Part shown: positions 17,801-30,800 of the stretch, piece after piece
Layout of the letters: every line of letters starts with the position of its first letter
Numbering within the stretch: position 1 is the first letter of the stretch
NCBI GenBank assembly: GCA_021372355.1
Contig: JAJFUQ010000003.1
Span: 1-37,911, forward strand
Source: Nocardiaceae bacterium
GTDB taxonomy: Bacteria > Actinomycetota > Actinomycetes > Mycobacteriales > Mycobacteriaceae
Length of the DNA stretch: 37,911 bases
Reading direction: 5' to 3'
Program-made: the position numbers and the translations under genes
The notes under the pieces: generated by a model
Databases searched by the model: none
What the model saw: only the letters and a program-made list of their open reading frames with translations
Told to the model about the DNA's origin: nothing

Positions 17801-20800
17801 AGCTTCTTCGCCCTCGGTGGCGATAGCATCGTGGCGATCCAACTCGTCGCTCGGGCGAAGAACGCCGGGCTCTCGGTGACGACGCGCGACATCTTCGAGC
17901 GCAAGACAGTCGCCGGGCTGGCCGAGATCGCGGGCTCCGACGAGGGCGCGGTGGTCCTCGAAGAACTCCCCGGCGGCGGAATCGGCTCGGTTCCGCTCAC
18001 GCCGGTCATCGAAGCGATGGTCGAGAACCCCGGTCCCTTCGATCGGTACTCCCAAGCTGCGCTCATCGAACTTCCGGCGGACGTCGACGCCGCGGTCCTC
18101 GCCCGCGCGGTCGAGGCGCTCGTCGAACACCACGACATCCTGCGCGCAGTCCTCCGCAAAGACGGCGAGTGGACGCTCGAGGTGCCGGCACCCGGCGGGA
18201 TGGTCGGACGTTCGCTGCTGCATGAAGCCACGATCGACGGCTCGGCGGAAAGCGTCGACCGCGAGCTCCAACAGGCGGCGGACCGACTCGATCCGTCGGC
18301 CGGGCGCTTGGTCGCGTTGGCCTGGCTGCATCTGCCCGACCAGCCGGACCTGTTGTGGCTCGTCGTCCACCACCTCGCCGTCGACGGTGTCTCGTGGCGC
18401 ATCCTCCTGCCCGACCTGGCGACGGCCTACCTGCAGATCAGTGCTGGTCAGGCAGTTGCACTGAACCCGGTCGGCACGTCGTTCCGGCGATGGGCACACG
18501 GCCTCGCCGAAGCGGCGCACACGCGTCGCCACGAACTCGCACGGTGGGAGGGAATCCTCACCGGCGCCGACGAACCGCTCGGCAGCCGCGCTCTCGAACC
18601 GACGATCGACGTCGGAGCCACATCCGCGCGCATCGACACCGTCATCCCCGCGTCGGTCACCGACGTGATCCTCACGGCCCTCCCGGAGCGATTCCACGGT
18701 GGCGTCAACGACGGTCTGCTCACGGCGCTCGCCTTGGCGATCGCCCAGTTCCGCGCTCGCCGGAACTCGAGCCAGACCGACGTGCTGCTGCAGCTCGAAG
18801 GCCACGGGCGCGAAGAGTCCGCAGTGCCAGGCGCCGACATCTCGCGCACGGCGGGCTGGTTCACGACGTTGTACCCCGTCCGGCTCGACCTTGAAGGCAT
18901 CGACCTTGCCGAAGCCTTCACGGGTGCGGCTGCCGCCGGCCTCGCAATCAAGTCGGTGAAGGAGCAGCTTCGTGCTCTTCCTGACAACGGCATCGGTTTC
19001 GGCATGCTTCGCTACCTCGACCCGACGACCCGCGGGCGCCTCAGCGGCCTCGCGGTTCCGCAGGTCAGCTTCAACTACCTGGGACGGGCGACCTCTGGAG
19101 CCGATGGCGGGCCGTGGCTGCCGTCGACCCGGTACGACTCGCTCACCGGTACCTCCGACCCGCAGGCCGGATTGCCCGCCGTCATCGACATCAACGCCAT
19201 CGCCACCGACACCGCGGACGGCTCAGAACTGACGGTGAGCTGGGCGTACGCCACCGACGTGATCAGCGCGGAGGACGTGCGCGAGATCGCAGACCTGTGG
19301 TCCGAAGCTCTCGCCGCACTCGCCGGCCACACCCTGGAGATGTCGGGACCCGCGTTCACGCCCTCGGACTTCGCGCTCGTCAGCGTTCAGCAGTCGGACC
19401 TCGACCGCTGGGTTGTGCAGTACCCGTCGATGGTCGACGTCTGGCCGCTGTCGCCGCTGCAGTTCGGTCTGTTGTTCCACTCGATTTACGACACCGACGC
19501 CGCCGACGCGTACACGGTGCAGGCGATCCTCACGTTGTCCGGAACCGTCGATGCACACCGACTCCAACGCGCCGCCCAGGCTCTCGTCGACCGCAATGAC
19601 AATCTCCGCGCCGGCTTCGTCGAAACCGACGACGGGCCGCGGCAGATCATCCTGTCCCACGCGAATGTCGGCTGGTCCGAGGTCGATCTTCGGACCCAGC
19701 CCGACCCCGACAAGCGCACCCACATGCTGCGGCGGCACATCGAAGTCGATGCGGCGACCCGATTCGACCTGACCGCGCCTCCGCTGCTCCGACTCACGCT
19801 CGTCCGGATGTCGGACGACGAGTGCAAACTGCTGCTCACCAACCACCACTTGATCCTCGACGGCTGGTCGACGCCGCTGATCGTGCAACAGCTGATCGCG
19901 CTCTACGCCGCCGATGGCTCGGACCGGATGCTGCCTCCCGCGTGCAGCTACAAGAGCTACCTGTCGTGGTTGGGCGAACAAAACCTCGAGGAATCGCTCA
20001 GTACCTGGAAAGAGGCACTGTCGGGCATCGACAACCCGACCCGTGCCGTCCCGACCCTCGACCGGACGGAGGTGTCGCAGGGATTCGAACTCGCCACGAA
20101 ACTGAGCGCCGCCGACACCCGCGCTCTGCAGCAGCTCAGCAAGACGCTCGGCGTCACGGTCAACACAGCGATCCAGGTGGCGTGGGCGCTGAACGTGGCC
20201 ACGCTGACCGGACGCACGGACGTCGTGTTCGGCAATACCGTCTCGGGCCGGCCGGCACAGCTCGCCGGCGTCGAAGAGATGGTCGGCATGTTCATCAACT
20301 CGCTGCCGGTCCGGGTCAGGCTCGACCCCAGCGAAACCGTCACCGAGCTGCTCATTCGTGTCCAGAAAGAGCAGGCGAATCTCCTCGACCACCAGTACGT
20401 CGGACTGTCCGACATCCATCGTGCGGTCGGTCTTCCGGAGCTGTTCGACACGTTGACCGTCTTCGAGTCGTATCCCATCGACACCGGTGCCCTCGCCGCC
20501 GCCTTCGACGTGGCAGGCATGCGGGTGACCGGCTTCGAAGGCACCGACGCGACGCCGTACCCGTTGGGCCTCAAGGTCATTCCGCACCGCCCGGAACACA
20601 CCGGCGAAGGGGAACGCTACGAGATCGTCGTGACGTACCTCGCGGGCGCCTTCGAGGCACCCGAGGTGCAGCGGATCCTCGACCGGCTCGTGCGCTGGTT
20701 GTCGGACCTCGTGGCGAATCCGCAGGCACGCCTGGCGACAGTCCAGGTCTGCAACGCCACCGAACTCGCCGAACTCGCCCCGGTTCGCGGCCTTCCCGAC

Positions 20801-23800
20801 GTCGGAGTTCGCACTCTCCCCGAGATTCTGTCCGCCGGCGCCGCGGTTGACCCGGACGCCGTCGCGGTCACCTCGAACGGCATGGACCTCAAGTATCGCG
20901 AGCTCGACGAGTGGTCGAACCGGCTCGCTCGCGTTCTGATCCGCCGTGGCGTGGGACGCGAAGTGTTCGTCGCGCTGGCGCTCACGCGATCGATCGAATC
21001 GATCGTCGCCATCTGGGCCGTCGCCAAGACCGGTGCCGCCTTCGCGCCGATGGACCCGAACCATCCGCCGGACCGCGTCGAGCACATGGTCACCGACTCG
21101 CAGGCGCCGATCGGGCTCACCATCACGGCGATCGGTGAGACGCTGCCGAGTTCGATCGACTGGCTGCTGCTCGACGACTTGAACACCATGCGGCGCGTCA
21201 TGACCGTGTCCGCGGCACCGGTGACCGACGAGGACCGCGGCGGGCCGATCCTCGTCGACCAGACGGCGTACCTCATCTACACGTCCGGCTCGACGGGTAA
21301 GCCCAAGGCGGTTCTGCTCACCCACCGCGGTATGGCGAACCTGGTCCTGGCGCTGCACGAAGACTTCCGCACGACCCCGCAGTCGAGCGTTCTGCACGTG
21401 GCGTCGCCGAGCTTCGACGCATCGATCTTCGAGATGCTGTCCGCGTTCGGTGTCGGTGCACGCCTCGTCATCGCGTCGCCGGAAACCTACGGCGGACCCC
21501 AGCTCGAGTCGCTGCTCCGCGACGAGCGCGTGACGACCGCGAGCATGACGCCGTCCGCGCTCGCGACGATGGAACCGAACAACCTGCCCGATCTCGAGGT
21601 TCTCGCGACTGGTGGCGAAGCCTGCGGACCGGAACTGATCGAACGCTTCTCCCCCGGCCGCACGATGTTCAACGTCTACGGCCCGACCGAGTTCAGTATC
21701 TGGGCGACCGGTTCGGGACACCTCGATCCCGGCGATGACGTGACGATCGGTGGCCCGGTCCGCGGTGCGCAACTCCTCGTCCTCGACACGTGGTTGCGGC
21801 CGGTGCCGCTGGGCGCCCAGGGTGAGCTGTACATGGCGGGTCCGGGCCTGGCCCGCGGCTACTTCAATCGCACCGAGATGAATGCGTCGCGCTTCATCGC
21901 CAACCCGTACGGCGCTCCCGGCGACCGGATGTACCGCAGCGGTGACATGGTGCGTTGGGTCGAGGGCAAGCGCGGCCTGGAACTCGAATATCTGGGTCGC
22001 AGTGACTTCCAGGTCAAGATCCGCGGTCTGCGCATCGAACTCGGAGAGATCGACGCGGTTCTCGTCGCCGACGAGGAAATCGCGTACGCCGCGACCCTCG
22101 GAGTCAAGGGTCCCTCCGGCGCAACGGTTCTCGTGTCGTACGTCCTGCCCGAGGTGGGCATCGACCTCGACATCGAGCGCCTGCGGACCCGCGTCGCCGG
22201 CGTGCTGCCGGGCTACATGGTCCCCTCGCTCATCATCGTGCTCGACAAGATTCCGCTGACCCCGGTCGGCAAGCTCGACCGCAAGGCCCTGCCGGCTCCG
22301 GACTTCCGAGCCCGCCCGCAGTCGACCTACCTCGCGCCCCGGAGCCCGGTCGAGCAGACCGTGTGCGAGGTGTTCTCGGCCGTTCTCGGTTTCGAGGGCA
22401 TCGGTATCGACGAGTCGTTCTTCGATCTCGGCGGCAACTCGCTTCTCGCCACCCGCGTGATCGCCCGGATCAACTCCGCACTCGGGTCGTCGATCGCACT
22501 GCGCGACCTCTTCGACGCGCCCACTGCGGCACAGTTGAGCTCCCGAATCCACCCGGCCGGTGTCGGGGCCCGCGCACAGCTCGTGTCTCGGGTACGCCCG
22601 GACCGGATTCCGTTGTCGCTGGCACAGCAGCGCATGTGGGTCGTCAACCAGCTCGACCCGACCTCGGGTGCCTACAACATCGCGATGGCGCTGCGCTTCA
22701 CCGGCACACTCGACGTCGAGGCCTTCGAAGAGGCACTCGGAGACGTCGTCGCGCGACACGAGTCGCTGCGAACGGTCTTCCCGTCCGATGCCGCCGGTCC
22801 GCGTCAGGTCATCATCCACACCGAGGCCGCGACGCCGGTTGTCCGCGTTGTCGAGGTGCCGGAAGGTCCCGAACTTCGCACCACGATCGAGACGATGGTC
22901 GCGACGGGTATCGACGTCACGAAGCGCACTCCGTTGCGGGTCGGCCTGTTCCAGCCGGCACCGGACGTCTACATCGTGGTGCTCGTCGTGCACCACATCG
23001 CGGCCGACGGCGTCTCGATCGCACCGCTCGCTATCGACCTCATGACGGCCTACACCGCTCGACTGCAGGGTTCGACGCACGGTCTCGAACCGCTCGTGGT
23101 CCAGTACGCCGATTTCGCGCTGTGGCAGCGCGAAGTCCTTGGTGACGAGACCGATCCGGAATCACTGGCCGGACGGCAGATCGATTTCTGGCGCGACACC
23201 CTCGCCGGAATCCCGGACCAACTCGACCTCCCGGCCGACCGTCCGCGGCCGCCGGTGCAGTCGATGCACAGTGCCGATTTCACGTTCGATATCCCCGCTG
23301 ACCTGCACGTCCGGCTCACCGAGCTCGCCAAGTCGACGAACGCGTCGATGTTCATGGTGATCCACGCGGCGCTCGCGGCCTTCCTGGGCCGCATGGGCTC
23401 GACCGACGACGTCGTCATCGGAACCCCGATCGCGGGACGCGGCGAGGCGGCTCTCGACCCGATCGTCGGCATGTTCGTGAACACGCTCGCGCTGCGCAGC
23501 CATCTCCCGGCCGCGATGGCTTTCCGCGATTTCCTCACGACGACCCGCACCGCGGATCTCGAAGCGTTCGCGAACGCCGACGTCCCGTTCGAATACCTCA
23601 TCGAGGCGCTCAAGCCTGAGCGGTCGGCGTCCCGGCACCCGTTGTTCCAGGTGACGTTTGCGCTCGAGAACTTCGCCGAACCGCACTTCACGCTGCCCGG
23701 GCTCACGGTCGAGATCGAACCATTCACGCGCGATGGCTCGGAGTTCGACCTCAGCGTGTCCATGCGGGAACTGCCCAACGCGTCGGGCCTCGCCACAACC

Positions 23801-26800
23801 TTCACCTACGCGACCGACCTGTGGGACGACGGTTCGATCGAGAACCTCTCGAACCGCTTCGTGCAGTTCCTCGACAGCGTCGCGACGAACCCGAACGTCG
23901 CGATCGGCGAAGTCTCGCTCATCACCGCCGAAGAACGTCACGCCCTGGTCCCGGTGACCGGACCGGCAGCCGCGGACCTGCGTCTGGTGTCGGACATGCT
24001 GGCCGGCACCGCCGCGGCGTACCCGTCGCGACCCGCGCTCGTCACCACGTCGGGCACGCTCACGTACGCCGAACTCGACCGGGCGTCCAACCGCCTCGCA
24101 CGCCAACTCATCGCCGCCGGAGCGGGTCCGGAAACGATTGTCGCCCTGGCTCTTCCACGCTCGGAAGAGCTGTGGACCACGGTCTGGGCGGTCTTCAAGT
24201 CGGGCGCCGCCTTCGTCCCCGTGGACCCGAAGTACCCGGTCGAACGCATCACCCACATGCTCACCGACTCCCGCGCAGTTCTCGGCGTCACGGTCGCGGA
24301 GCACCGCGAGGCGTTGCCGGACGCGGTGAACTGGCTGGTCTTGGATGGCGCTGCCGACTCCGCGTCCGATGCGCCGATTCACCCGAGCGAACTTCTCGGT
24401 CCCCTCCGTCCGGATAATCCGGTCTGGCTCATCTACACCTCGGGATCGACCGGTCTCCCGAAGGGCGTCACGGTCACGCACCGCGGTATCGCGAACATGA
24501 CCACCTCGTGCCGAGATTTCCTCGACGTCGACGAAAACGACCGGGTGCTCCAGGTCGCTTCGCCGAGCTTCGATGCCGCGGCCTTCGAATTCCTTTTGGC
24601 ATATGCGCATGGCGGTGCGCTCGTCGTCGCCCCTCCCGCCGTTTTCGGTGGCGACGAACTCAGCTCCCTCATCGACCGCGAATCGGTGACTCTCGCTGTC
24701 ATCACGCCGTCCGCGTTGACCACCGTCGATCCGGCGAAGGCCGCGTCGTTGCGCGCGCTCATGGTCGCCGGCGAAGCGGTCAGCCCGGACCTCGTCGCGC
24801 GTTGGTCCGAGCGGGTGCGGATGTACAACCTGTACGGCCCGACCGAGTTCACCATCTGGGCGACCGGATCCGCGGCGCTGGTTCCCCACGAGCCGGTGAC
24901 GATCGGTCGGCCGATTCGCGGTGCGGGGGCACTCGTCCTCGACAGTGCCCTTCAGCCGGTTCCGCCGGGTGTCCTCGGCGAGCTGTACCTCCGTGGCGAG
25001 GCGCTCGCCCGCGGGTACCACGCACGGGCGAGCCTGTCCGCTGGGCGGTTCGTCGCCAACCCGTACGGCGCCCCCGGTGAGCGGATGTACCGCACCGGCG
25101 ACCTCGTGCGCTGGAAAAAGACCGCCGACTCTCCTGCTGTGCTCGAATACATTGGCCGAACCGACTTCCAGGTCAAGATCCGTGGTCTGCGCATCGAGCT
25201 CGGCGAGATCGATGCGGTGCTCGCGCAGCACGACACGGTCGACTTCGCGGTGACCCTCGGCGTCAAGAACCCGGCCGGGACGACGTCGCTCGTCGCCTAC
25301 GTGACCGCGACATCCGGCTCGACACCGGAGCCCGCCGAGTTGAAAGCGTTTGTCGCCGAACAGCTCCCGGCACACATGGTGCCGACGGCAATCGTCGTGC
25401 TGGACGAGATCCCGCTGACGCCGGTCGGCAAGCTCGACCGCAAGGCGCTTCCGATGCCGGACTTCCGAGCCCGGCCCGAGTCGGCGTACGTGGCTCCGCG
25501 CAACCCCGCCGAGCAGGCGGTCTGCGAGGCGTTCGCCGAGGTGCTCAACGTGGAGAAGGTCGGCGTCGACGAATCGTTCTTCGACCTCGGCGGAAACTCG
25601 CTCATCGCGACCCGCGTCGTGGCGCGCATCAATGCCGCGCTCGGTTCCGCCCTGACGCTGCGTGATCTCTTCGACGGCCCGACCGCGGCTGAGTTAGCGC
25701 CCCGGGTTTCCGTGTCCGGCGCTGGCGTGCGGGTGCCCCTCGTCGGCCGGGAACGGCCCGAACGAATCCCGTTGTCGCTGGCACAGCAGCGAATGTGGGT
25801 GCTCAACCAGCTCGACCCCGAGTCGCCCGTCTACAACATTCCGTTCGCGTTCCGCTTCACCGGCACGCTCGACCTTCGGGCATTCCGTCGGGCGATCGGC
25901 GATGTGATCACGCGCCACGAAAGTCTTCGCACGGTGTTTCCGGCCGACGAGATCGGCCCCCATCAGGTCGTCCTCTCGCCCGCGAGCGCGACGCCGCTCA
26001 TCACCGTCCACGACGTGGCCGAGGGCCCGGAGCTGCGGGAAGCCGTCGAGTCGCTCATCGGCACGGGCATCGACGTCACGCGGGGCGGTCCGCTGCGCAT
26101 CGGCGTGTTCCGAGTGGCACCGGACGTCCACGTGGTGGTGCTCGTCGTTCATCACATCGCGGCTGACGGAGTCTCGGTGGCCCCACTGGCCGGCGACCTC
26201 ATGACCGCCTACGCCGCGCGCCTCGCGGGCGACGACACCGGACTCGACCCGCTCGAGGTCCAGTACGCCGACTTCGCACTGTGGCAGCGCGAAGTCCTCG
26301 GTGACGATGCCGACCCCGAGTCGATCGCCGGACGCCAGATCGACTTCTGGAAGCGGACACTGGCGAGCGCTCCGGACCAGCTGGACCTGCCATCGGACCG
26401 CCCGCGGCCGACGTTGCAGTCGATGCGCAGCGCCGACTACGAATTCACGATCGGCGCCGGTACACACGCTCGAATGCTCGACCTCGCGCGCAACAAGAGC
26501 GCGTCGATGTTCATGCTGGCGCACGCCGCATTCGTCACATTCCTCGGACGGATCGGCTCGACCGACGACGTCATCGTCGGTACCCCGGTTGCCGGTCGTG
26601 GCGAAGCCGCGCTCGATCCGATCGTCGGCATGTTCGTGAACACGCTGGCGCTACGGGCCCACCTCCGGCCGAGTGCGTCGTTCCGTGAGTTCCTGTCGAC
26701 GACGCGTAGCGCCGACCTCGAGGCGTTCGCCAACGCCGACATCCCGTTCGAGCGCCTCGTGGACGTGCTCAAGCCGGAACGATCGACGGCCCGCCACCCG

Positions 26801-29692
26801 TTGTTCCAGGTGTTCTTCGCGCTCGAGAACTTCGTCGAGCCACGCTTCACGCTGCCCGGACTGACCGCCGAAGCCGAACCGTTCACCAAGGACGGCACCG
26901 AGTTCGATCTTCTGCTGCTGCTCAAGGAGAAGCACGGTCCGACCGGCTCCCCGGCTGGCATGTCGGCAGTCTTCACCTATGCGACCGACCTCTGGGACGC
27001 AGCCTCGGTCAAGGGCATGGCGGACCGGTTCCTGCACCTTCTCGACGCTCTCGTCGGTGCGCCCGATGTTCCGATCGGCGAAGCGCCGCTCATCACGCCA
27101 GGCGAGCGGCGAACCCTCGTGCCCGTGGCTGGACTGCCGGCTGCAGACACACAGCTGGTGCCCGATCTGCTGAGCACCACCGCGGCCGCTAACGCGTCCC
27201 GTCCGGCTCTCGTGACGACGTCCGGCACCCTCACGTACGCCGAACTCGACGCCGCCTCGAACCGCCTCGCCCGTCGCCTCATCGCGGCCGGCGCAGGTCC
27301 GGAAACCTATGTTGCACTGGCGCTTCCGCGGTCCGAAGAACTGTGGACAACCGTCTGGGCGGTGTTCAAGTCCGGCGCGGCATTCATCCCGGTGGACCCG
27401 AAGTACCCGGCCGAACGCATCACGCACATGCTCACGGACTCGCAAGCGGTCCTCGGTGTCACGCTGAGCGAGCATCGGTCGGCGCTGCCGGACGCTGTCG
27501 ACTGGCTCGTCCTCGACGAGATCAGTGATGACTCGTTCCCCGACGGCCCGATCACGCCGGCCGAACGCAATGCGCCGATCCGTCCGGACAACCCGGTGTG
27601 GCTCATCTACACCTCCGGATCGACCGGTCTTCCCAAGGGCGTCACCATCACGCACCGCGGTGTCGCGAGTGTGACGACGGCGGTTGCCGATTCTCTACAC
27701 GTCGACGAGACCGACCGGGTGCTGCAGGTCGCGTCCCCCAGCTTCGACGCGTCGGTGTTCGAATTCCTGATCGCCTTTGCTCATGGCGGTGCCCTCGTGG
27801 TCGCCCCGCCAACGATCTTCGGTGGCGACGAACTCACCGACCTCATCAACACTCAGGGCGTCACGACGGCGGTCATCACGCCCTCGGCGCTGACCACGGT
27901 CGACCCGACCATCGCGACGTCACTGCGCGCGCTGTGCGTCGCCGGGGAAGCCGTGATCCCCGACCTCGTCGCCCGGTGGGCGGGCCGGGTCAGGATGCAC
28001 AACCTCTATGGCCCAACAGAATTCACGATCTGGGCGACGGTTGCATCCGGGCTTCGACCAGGCGAACCGGTCACCATCGGACGTCCGATCCGGGGTGCAC
28101 GGGCGCTCGTGCTCGACAACGCCCTGCAGCCGGTTCCCACGGGTGTTCTCGGCGAGCTCTATCTTTGTGGAGACGCGCTCGCTCGCGGCTACCACGGCCG
28201 CCCGAGTTTGTCGGCCGGGCGCTTCGTCGCCAACCCGTACGGCGCGCCCGGTGAGCGGATGTATCGCACCGGCGACCTCGTGCGGTGGACCAAGGATCTC
28301 CAGCTCGACTATGTCGGCCGCTCGGACTTCCAGGTCAAGATCCGCGGTCTGCGCATCGAGCTCGGGGAAATCGACGCGCGCATCGGCAGCCACCCGAGCG
28401 TTGACTTCGCCATCACGCTCGGCGTCAAGAACCCGGCGGGCGCGACGGTGCTGGTGACCTATGTGACCGCAGCGCCGGGCGCCACGATCGACCCCGCAGA
28501 GCTCAAGGAGTACGCGGCCGACCATCTGCCTGCGCACATGGTCCCGAATTCGATCATCGTGCTGTCGGAACTGCCAGTCACCCCGGTCGGCAAGCTCGAC
28601 CGCAAGCGGCTGCCCGAGCCCGACTTCGAGGACACGGCCGCGGTTTACGTCGCCCCGCGAACGCCGTTGGAAGAGCAGGTCGCGGCGCTGTTCGCGGAGG
28701 TACTCGGCCGCGAACGCGTCGGCGTTCTCGATTCCTTCCTCGCCATCGGCGGCGACAGCCTCATGGCGATCCAGCTCGTGTCGAAGGCCCGAGCCGCGGG
28801 TCTCGAACTGTCGTCGCGGCAATTGCTGCAGAACCTCACTGTTGCCGGGGTCGCCGAGGCGATCGAAGCAGCGGGCGAATCGGGCGGCACCATGTCCGCG
28901 CTCGAGGTGTGGCCGCTCGACGTCGTGCTGCCGATCCGGACGGGCGGTGACCTGCCGCCGCTCTTCTGCATCCACCCCGGATCCGGCATGTCGCTCCCCT
29001 ATCAGCCCCTCGGACAACTGCTGCCCGGCAACCGGCCGATCTACGGACTGCAGTCGCCCGCATTCCGGAACCCCGCGGACAACCCGTCGACGGTCGCCGA
29101 ATACGCGGAGCGGTACCTCGCCGAGATCCGGAAGATCCAGCCGGAGGGGCCCTACCACCTCCTCGGATGGTCGTTCGGTGGAACGGTCGCGCACAGCATC
29201 GCAGCCATGATGCGCGACGACGGCGAGCACGTCGCCCTGCTCGCGCTTCTCGACACCTTCCCCGGGGATGTCACCGAGGACATGATCGAGACGATGTCAG
29301 TCGGTCAGCTGCTCAGCGAGCTGGGACCGGTTCTCGGCGTCGAAGGCATCCCCGCGAACGCCACCGCAGACGAGGCGGTCGCGTTGATCCACAGCACCAA
29401 GCCCGAGCTGATCATCGACAGCGAGCTCCTCGAACGATTGACGACGGTCTACAACGATGTCGGACGGGCTGGACTCGGGCATTCGTTCCCGACCGCCGAC
29501 GTCGACGCCGTGTGCTTCACAGCCACCGTCGACCGCAAACCGGGCTTCGGACCGGAGGGCTGGGAGCACTGGATCATCGGGGAGGTCGCCAACCACGACA
29601 TCGAGGCAACCCACGCGGGGATGACGGCACCCGAGCCGCTCGCCCACATCGCCCGCATTCTTGCCGACTACCTCCACGCGGAAGGTGCGTGA
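14840..29692 (+). CDS. Four-module non-ribosomal peptide synthetase
   Basis: A 4950-residue enzyme. Order: C1 (14-440, HHIAADG near 143), A1 (P-loop 612, D658, K942), PCP1 (S996), E1 ([10 protein letters not shown] near 1177), C2 (HHLILDG near 1669), A2 (2147, K2478), PCP2 (S2534), C3 (HHIAADG near 2718), A3 (3199, K3531), PCP3 (S3587), C4 (near 3771), A4 (4257, K4585), PCP4 (S4640), TE (GWSFGG, S4778; D4805; H4925). All core residues are intact. Predicted product: a tetrapeptide with a D-residue first, released by hydrolysis or cyclisation. C1 resembles starter-type C domains (DhbF/EntF-like), which suggests an N-terminal acyl or aryl cap. Specificity residues by alignment to GrsA: A1 DAEDVGAISK (acidic pocket, basic substrate likely), A2 DAFSAGVIWK, A3 DAFVMALIWK, A4 DAFVCALIWK (substrates unassigned). 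ATG 14840 has GGGAGG just ahead; ATG 14828 is the alternative. No MbtH, acyl ligase or PPTase lies in the window. Confidence 0.97.
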   Translation: MPVDAGQDPTASEVFPLSAAQRGIWYAQHLAGDVPISIAQYVEISGPVDVDVLNECTLRMSREFGSGYLRVFEIDGEPWQRVGDEGPVIRTLDFSAEADPAARAMEWMRAEYSTPTDLNSSSIMTSATIKLSPDVHFWYLRCHHIAADGFAGLTFVNRIAELYTAAVNGVEPSPSKASPLVDVVNADIEYRASDKFTADRDFWLEHLQNLPEPVSLAGRTAPPSAHPRLLSGALPADTNALLSAAGTGAGVAPAIIAAFAAYLGRLTATSEITLSLPVTARTSAVLKRSGGMVANVVPLRLSIAADVTVSELVRRTQLELTGALRRPRYRQEDMFRDLGHTGDAPAAFGPSVNIMMFESRVILGPTEGRVHVLTSGLMEDLFLNLYPGMGEASTHIDFQANPDLYSAEDLAAHHKRFLAFLHRFLEADADTRVADVSVLEAAERETIVPLRGHPTSPPQTLPEILAGGVARSIGNPAVTMPGRSLSYDELDRRSSQLARVLIVRGARPETHVVVAIARSIESIVAVWAVAKTGAAFVPVDPKYPADRILHMITDSGSTLGVTVAGARDGLPDSLTWIDLDTTDLLAGVSDAPITDADRLAPVRIANTAYVIYTSGSTGLPKGVRVTHAGLTNLIEDRTRAYGITADTRLSHAYSPSFDASLEQFLVGFGNGATFVVIPADILGGEQLTSFIEAERIDHIDLPPAMLSSMDSASAPTLRSVVVGGDVCQDDLVSRWQPGRTMHNAYGPTEVTISSTATTVEPGRAVTIGGPMQGINAVVLDQLLQPVPIGVPGELYLGGPAVARGYANLLGNTSSRFIADPYGEPGSRMYRTGDVVRWVETDGGLELSYIGRSDFQIKIRGFRIELGEIDAALTRHPAVENAVTVGAKTAAGATVLASYVAPMPGQTIDPDALTEFVAEFLPAHMVPSTIMVLDTLPLSDVGKVDRKKLPEPVFTSRRSSRGPTNRTEELLAGMFAEVLGLDSVGIDDSFFALGGDSIVAIQLVARAKNAGLSVTTRDIFERKTVAGLAEIAGSDEGAVVLEELPGGGIGSVPLTPVIEAMVENPGPFDRYSQAALIELPADVDAAVLARAVEALVEHHDILRAVLRKDGEWTLEVPAPGGMVGRSLLHEATIDGSAESVDRELQQAADRLDPSAGRLVALAWLHLPDQPDLLWLVVHHLAVDGVSWRILLPDLATAYLQISAGQAVALNPVGTSFRRWAHGLAEAAHTRRHELARWEGILTGADEPLGSRALEPTIDVGATSARIDTVIPASVTDVILTALPERFHGGVNDGLLTALALAIAQFRARRNSSQTDVLLQLEGHGREESAVPGADISRTAGWFTTLYPVRLDLEGIDLAEAFTGAAAAGLAIKSVKEQLRALPDNGIGFGMLRYLDPTTRGRLSGLAVPQVSFNYLGRATSGADGGPWLPSTRYDSLTGTSDPQAGLPAVIDINAIATDTADGSELTVSWAYATDVISAEDVREIADLWSEALAALAGHTLEMSGPAFTPSDFALVSVQQSDLDRWVVQYPSMVDVWPLSPLQFGLLFHSIYDTDAADAYTVQAILTLSGTVDAHRLQRAAQALVDRNDNLRAGFVETDDGPRQIILSHANVGWSEVDLRTQPDPDKRTHMLRRHIEVDAATRFDLTAPPLLRLTLVRMSDDECKLLLTNHHLILDGWSTPLIVQQLIALYAADGSDRMLPPACSYKSYLSWLGEQNLEESLSTWKEALSGIDNPTRAVPTLDRTEVSQGFELATKLSAADTRALQQLSKTLGVTVNTAIQVAWALNVATLTGRTDVVFGNTVSGRPAQLAGVEEMVGMFINSLPVRVRLDPSETVTELLIRVQKEQANLLDHQYVGLSDIHRAVGLPELFDTLTVFESYPIDTGALAAAFDVAGMRVTGFEGTDATPYPLGLKVIPHRPEHTGEGERYEIVVTYLAGAFEAPEVQRILDRLVRWLSDLVANPQARLATVQVCNATELAELAPVRGLPDVGVRTLPEILSAGAAVDPDAVAVTSNGMDLKYRELDEWSNRLARVLIRRGVGREVFVALALTRSIESIVAIWAVAKTGAAFAPMDPNHPPDRVEHMVTDSQAPIGLTITAIGETLPSSIDWLLLDDLNTMRRVMTVSAAPVTDEDRGGPILVDQTAYLIYTSGSTGKPKAVLLTHRGMANLVLALHEDFRTTPQSSVLHVASPSFDASIFEMLSAFGVGARLVIASPETYGGPQLESLLRDERVTTASMTPSALATMEPNNLPDLEVLATGGEACGPELIERFSPGRTMFNVYGPTEFSIWATGSGHLDPGDDVTIGGPVRGAQLLVLDTWLRPVPLGAQGELYMAGPGLARGYFNRTEMNASRFIANPYGAPGDRMYRSGDMVRWVEGKRGLELEYLGRSDFQVKIRGLRIELGEIDAVLVADEEIAYAATLGVKGPSGATVLVSYVLPEVGIDLDIERLRTRVAGVLPGYMVPSLIIVLDKIPLTPVGKLDRKALPAPDFRARPQSTYLAPRSPVEQTVCEVFSAVLGFEGIGIDESFFDLGGNSLLATRVIARINSALGSSIALRDLFDAPTAAQLSSRIHPAGVGARAQLVSRVRPDRIPLSLAQQRMWVVNQLDPTSGAYNIAMALRFTGTLDVEAFEEALGDVVARHESLRTVFPSDAAGPRQVIIHTEAATPVVRVVEVPEGPELRTTIETMVATGIDVTKRTPLRVGLFQPAPDVYIVVLVVHHIAADGVSIAPLAIDLMTAYTARLQGSTHGLEPLVVQYADFALWQREVLGDETDPESLAGRQIDFWRDTLAGIPDQLDLPADRPRPPVQSMHSADFTFDIPADLHVRLTELAKSTNASMFMVIHAALAAFLGRMGSTDDVVIGTPIAGRGEAALDPIVGMFVNTLALRSHLPAAMAFRDFLTTTRTADLEAFANADVPFEYLIEALKPERSASRHPLFQVTFALENFAEPHFTLPGLTVEIEPFTRDGSEFDLSVSMRELPNASGLATTFTYATDLWDDGSIENLSNRFVQFLDSVATNPNVAIGEVSLITAEERHALVPVTGPAAADLRLVSDMLAGTAAAYPSRPALVTTSGTLTYAELDRASNRLARQLIAAGAGPETIVALALPRSEELWTTVWAVFKSGAAFVPVDPKYPVERITHMLTDSRAVLGVTVAEHREALPDAVNWLVLDGAADSASDAPIHPSELLGPLRPDNPVWLIYTSGSTGLPKGVTVTHRGIANMTTSCRDFLDVDENDRVLQVASPSFDAAAFEFLLAYAHGGALVVAPPAVFGGDELSSLIDRESVTLAVITPSALTTVDPAKAASLRALMVAGEAVSPDLVARWSERVRMYNLYGPTEFTIWATGSAALVPHEPVTIGRPIRGAGALVLDSALQPVPPGVLGELYLRGEALARGYHARASLSAGRFVANPYGAPGERMYRTGDLVRWKKTADSPAVLEYIGRTDFQVKIRGLRIELGEIDAVLAQHDTVDFAVTLGVKNPAGTTSLVAYVTATSGSTPEPAELKAFVAEQLPAHMVPTAIVVLDEIPLTPVGKLDRKALPMPDFRARPESAYVAPRNPAEQAVCEAFAEVLNVEKVGVDESFFDLGGNSLIATRVVARINAALGSALTLRDLFDGPTAAELAPRVSVSGAGVRVPLVGRERPERIPLSLAQQRMWVLNQLDPESPVYNIPFAFRFTGTLDLRAFRRAIGDVITRHESLRTVFPADEIGPHQVVLSPASATPLITVHDVAEGPELREAVESLIGTGIDVTRGGPLRIGVFRVAPDVHVVVLVVHHIAADGVSVAPLAGDLMTAYAARLAGDDTGLDPLEVQYADFALWQREVLGDDADPESIAGRQIDFWKRTLASAPDQLDLPSDRPRPTLQSMRSADYEFTIGAGTHARMLDLARNKSASMFMLAHAAFVTFLGRIGSTDDVIVGTPVAGRGEAALDPIVGMFVNTLALRAHLRPSASFREFLSTTRSADLEAFANADIPFERLVDVLKPERSTARHPLFQVFFALENFVEPRFTLPGLTAEAEPFTKDGTEFDLLLLLKEKHGPTGSPAGMSAVFTYATDLWDAASVKGMADRFLHLLDALVGAPDVPIGEAPLITPGERRTLVPVAGLPAADTQLVPDLLSTTAAANASRPALVTTSGTLTYAELDAASNRLARRLIAAGAGPETYVALALPRSEELWTTVWAVFKSGAAFIPVDPKYPAERITHMLTDSQAVLGVTLSEHRSALPDAVDWLVLDEISDDSFPDGPITPAERNAPIRPDNPVWLIYTSGSTGLPKGVTITHRGVASVTTAVADSLHVDETDRVLQVASPSFDASVFEFLIAFAHGGALVVAPPTIFGGDELTDLINTQGVTTAVITPSALTTVDPTIATSLRALCVAGEAVIPDLVARWAGRVRMHNLYGPTEFTIWATVASGLRPGEPVTIGRPIRGARALVLDNALQPVPTGVLGELYLCGDALARGYHGRPSLSAGRFVANPYGAPGERMYRTGDLVRWTKDLQLDYVGRSDFQVKIRGLRIELGEIDARIGSHPSVDFAITLGVKNPAGATVLVTYVTAAPGATIDPAELKEYAADHLPAHMVPNSIIVLSELPVTPVGKLDRKRLPEPDFEDTAAVYVAPRTPLEEQVAALFAEVLGRERVGVLDSFLAIGGDSLMAIQLVSKARAAGLELSSRQLLQNLTVAGVAEAIEAAGESGGTMSALEVWPLDVVLPIRTGGDLPPLFCIHPGSGMSLPYQPLGQLLPGNRPIYGLQSPAFRNPADNPSTVAEYAERYLAEIRKIQPEGPYHLLGWSFGGTVAHSIAAMMRDDGEHVALLALLDTFPGDVTEDMIETMSVGQLLSELGPVLGVEGIPANATADEAVALIHSTKPELIIDSELLERLTTVYNDVGRAGLGHSFPTADVDAVCFTATVDRKPGFGPEGWEHWIIGEVANHDIEATHAGMTAPEPLAHIARILADYLHAEGA

Positions 29693-29695
29693 CCC

Positions 29696-30676
29696 TTGAC
29701 CGGTCCCCAACAGAACTCGCGATACGCCGTCGAAGTCGACGACGTCACCAAGTCATTCGGCGACATGAAGGCCCTCAACGGGATCAGCTTCACCGCCGAA
29801 CGCGGTCGAGTCCTGGGCATCCTCGGTCCCAACGGCGCCGGCAAGACCACGACCGTCAACATCCTGTCGACGCTGCTCACGCCGGATTCGGGTCGTGCGT
29901 TCGTCGCCGGATACGACGTGGTGGCCGACCCGGAGGGCGTGCGTTCGTCGATCATGCTGACCGGCCAATACGCCGCACTCGACGAACTGCTCACCGGCCG
30001 CGAGAACCTCGTCCTGTTCGGCCGCCTCATGGGCCTGTCCAAGCGCGAATCCAATGCCCGCGCCGAGCAACTTCTCGCGGAGTTCGACCTCGCGTATGCG
30101 GCAGGCCGCCGCGTCGGCACCTACTCCGGAGGTATGCGGCGACGCATCGACATCGCGTGCGGGCTCGTGGTGCCGCCGGATGTCGTCTTCCTCGACGAGC
30201 CGACGACGGGCCTCGACCCGCGCAGTCGGCAGGGCATCTGGGACCTCGTCAAATCGCTCCGCGAGCAGGGAGTTACGACGCTGCTGACGACTCAGTACCT
30301 CGAAGAAGCCGACGTTCTCAGCGACCGGATCATCGTCATCGACAAGGGCACCGTCATCGCCGAGGGCACGGCCGACGAACTCAAGGCGCGCACGGGAGCC
30401 AGCTACTGCGAGATCGTGCCGCTCGATCTGCACAACTTCCCCGCGATCCTTGACGCCCTCGGACCGCTCGTCCCGCCGGAGTACCGCGAGACCGTGACGC
30501 CGGATTCGGATCGGCTCGTCATTCCGGCTCCGGACGGCGCCCGCACGCTCGCCGAGGCCCTGCGCCGACTGGACGCGGCCCAGATCGAACTGGTCGACAT
30601 CGCGCTGCGCCGACCCTCGCTCGACGACGTGTTCTTGTCCCTGACCGGTCACGACACCACTACGAGGGCCCAGTGA
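29696..30676 (+). CDS. DrrA-like ABC transporter ATP-binding protein
   Basis: A 326-residue ABC ATPase. Walker A GPNGAGKTT is near residue 44, with a Q-loop in TGQYAALDELLTGRENL. The signature YSGGMRRR is near 143, Walker B VVFLDEPTTGLD near 163, and the H-loop is replaced by Gln in TTQYLEEAD, as in other DrrA proteins. A C-terminal extension of the DrrA type ends in LDDVFLSLTGH. DrrA/DrrB pairs export antibiotics and lipids. It starts at TTG 29696, four bases after the NRPS stop and behind GGAAGG, so it is cotranscribed with the NRPS and is probably its product exporter or self-protection pump. Confidence 0.93.
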   Translation: MTGPQQNSRYAVEVDDVTKSFGDMKALNGISFTAERGRVLGILGPNGAGKTTTVNILSTLLTPDSGRAFVAGYDVVADPEGVRSSIMLTGQYAALDELLTGRENLVLFGRLMGLSKRESNARAEQLLAEFDLAYAAGRRVGTYSGGMRRRIDIACGLVVPPDVVFLDEPTTGLDPRSRQGIWDLVKSLREQGVTTLLTTQYLEEADVLSDRIIVIDKGTVIAEGTADELKARTGASYCEIVPLDLHNFPAILDALGPLVPPEYRETVTPDSDRLVIPAPDGARTLAEALRRLDAAQIELVDIALRRPSLDDVFLSLTGHDTTTRAQ

Positions 30677-30800
30677 GCGGGCCGGGCGGTGTCTGGACTG
30701 AGGAGTCGGTGGCTGCGAGGAACGAGCGGCCGGCGCGACGAGGGAAGACGACGCGCATAGGGCCCGCGAACGACCCGAGCGGAGCGAGGGAGGTGTCACA
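30677..30800 (+). other. 124-bp non-coding spacer inside the ABC operon
   Basis: Every other junction in this transcription unit is tight, but here 124 purine-rich bases separate ATPase and permease. The stretch has repeated GAGGAACGAGC / GAGCGGAGCGAGGG-like words. It looks like a small intergenic repeat or a structured RNA segment, not a gene. The ribosome binding site for the permease (GGGAGGTG) is at its end. Confidence 0.5.

Noticed and set aside
19223..23080. A 1285-residue open frame on the minus strand opposite the NRPS (and similar long frames at 15020-17065 and 23162-25375)
   Set aside because: It is a shadow of strong GC-rich codon bias in the NRPS gene. The translations are low-complexity, rich in Arg/Asp/Gly/Val, and show no domain motifs.
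14840..29692. The NRPS as a siderophore synthetase
   Set aside because: No hydroxylase, formyltransferase, aryl-acid or ferric-uptake genes are in the window. It is not excluded if such genes lie outside, but two exporters and FHA wiring fit a surface or lipidated peptide better.
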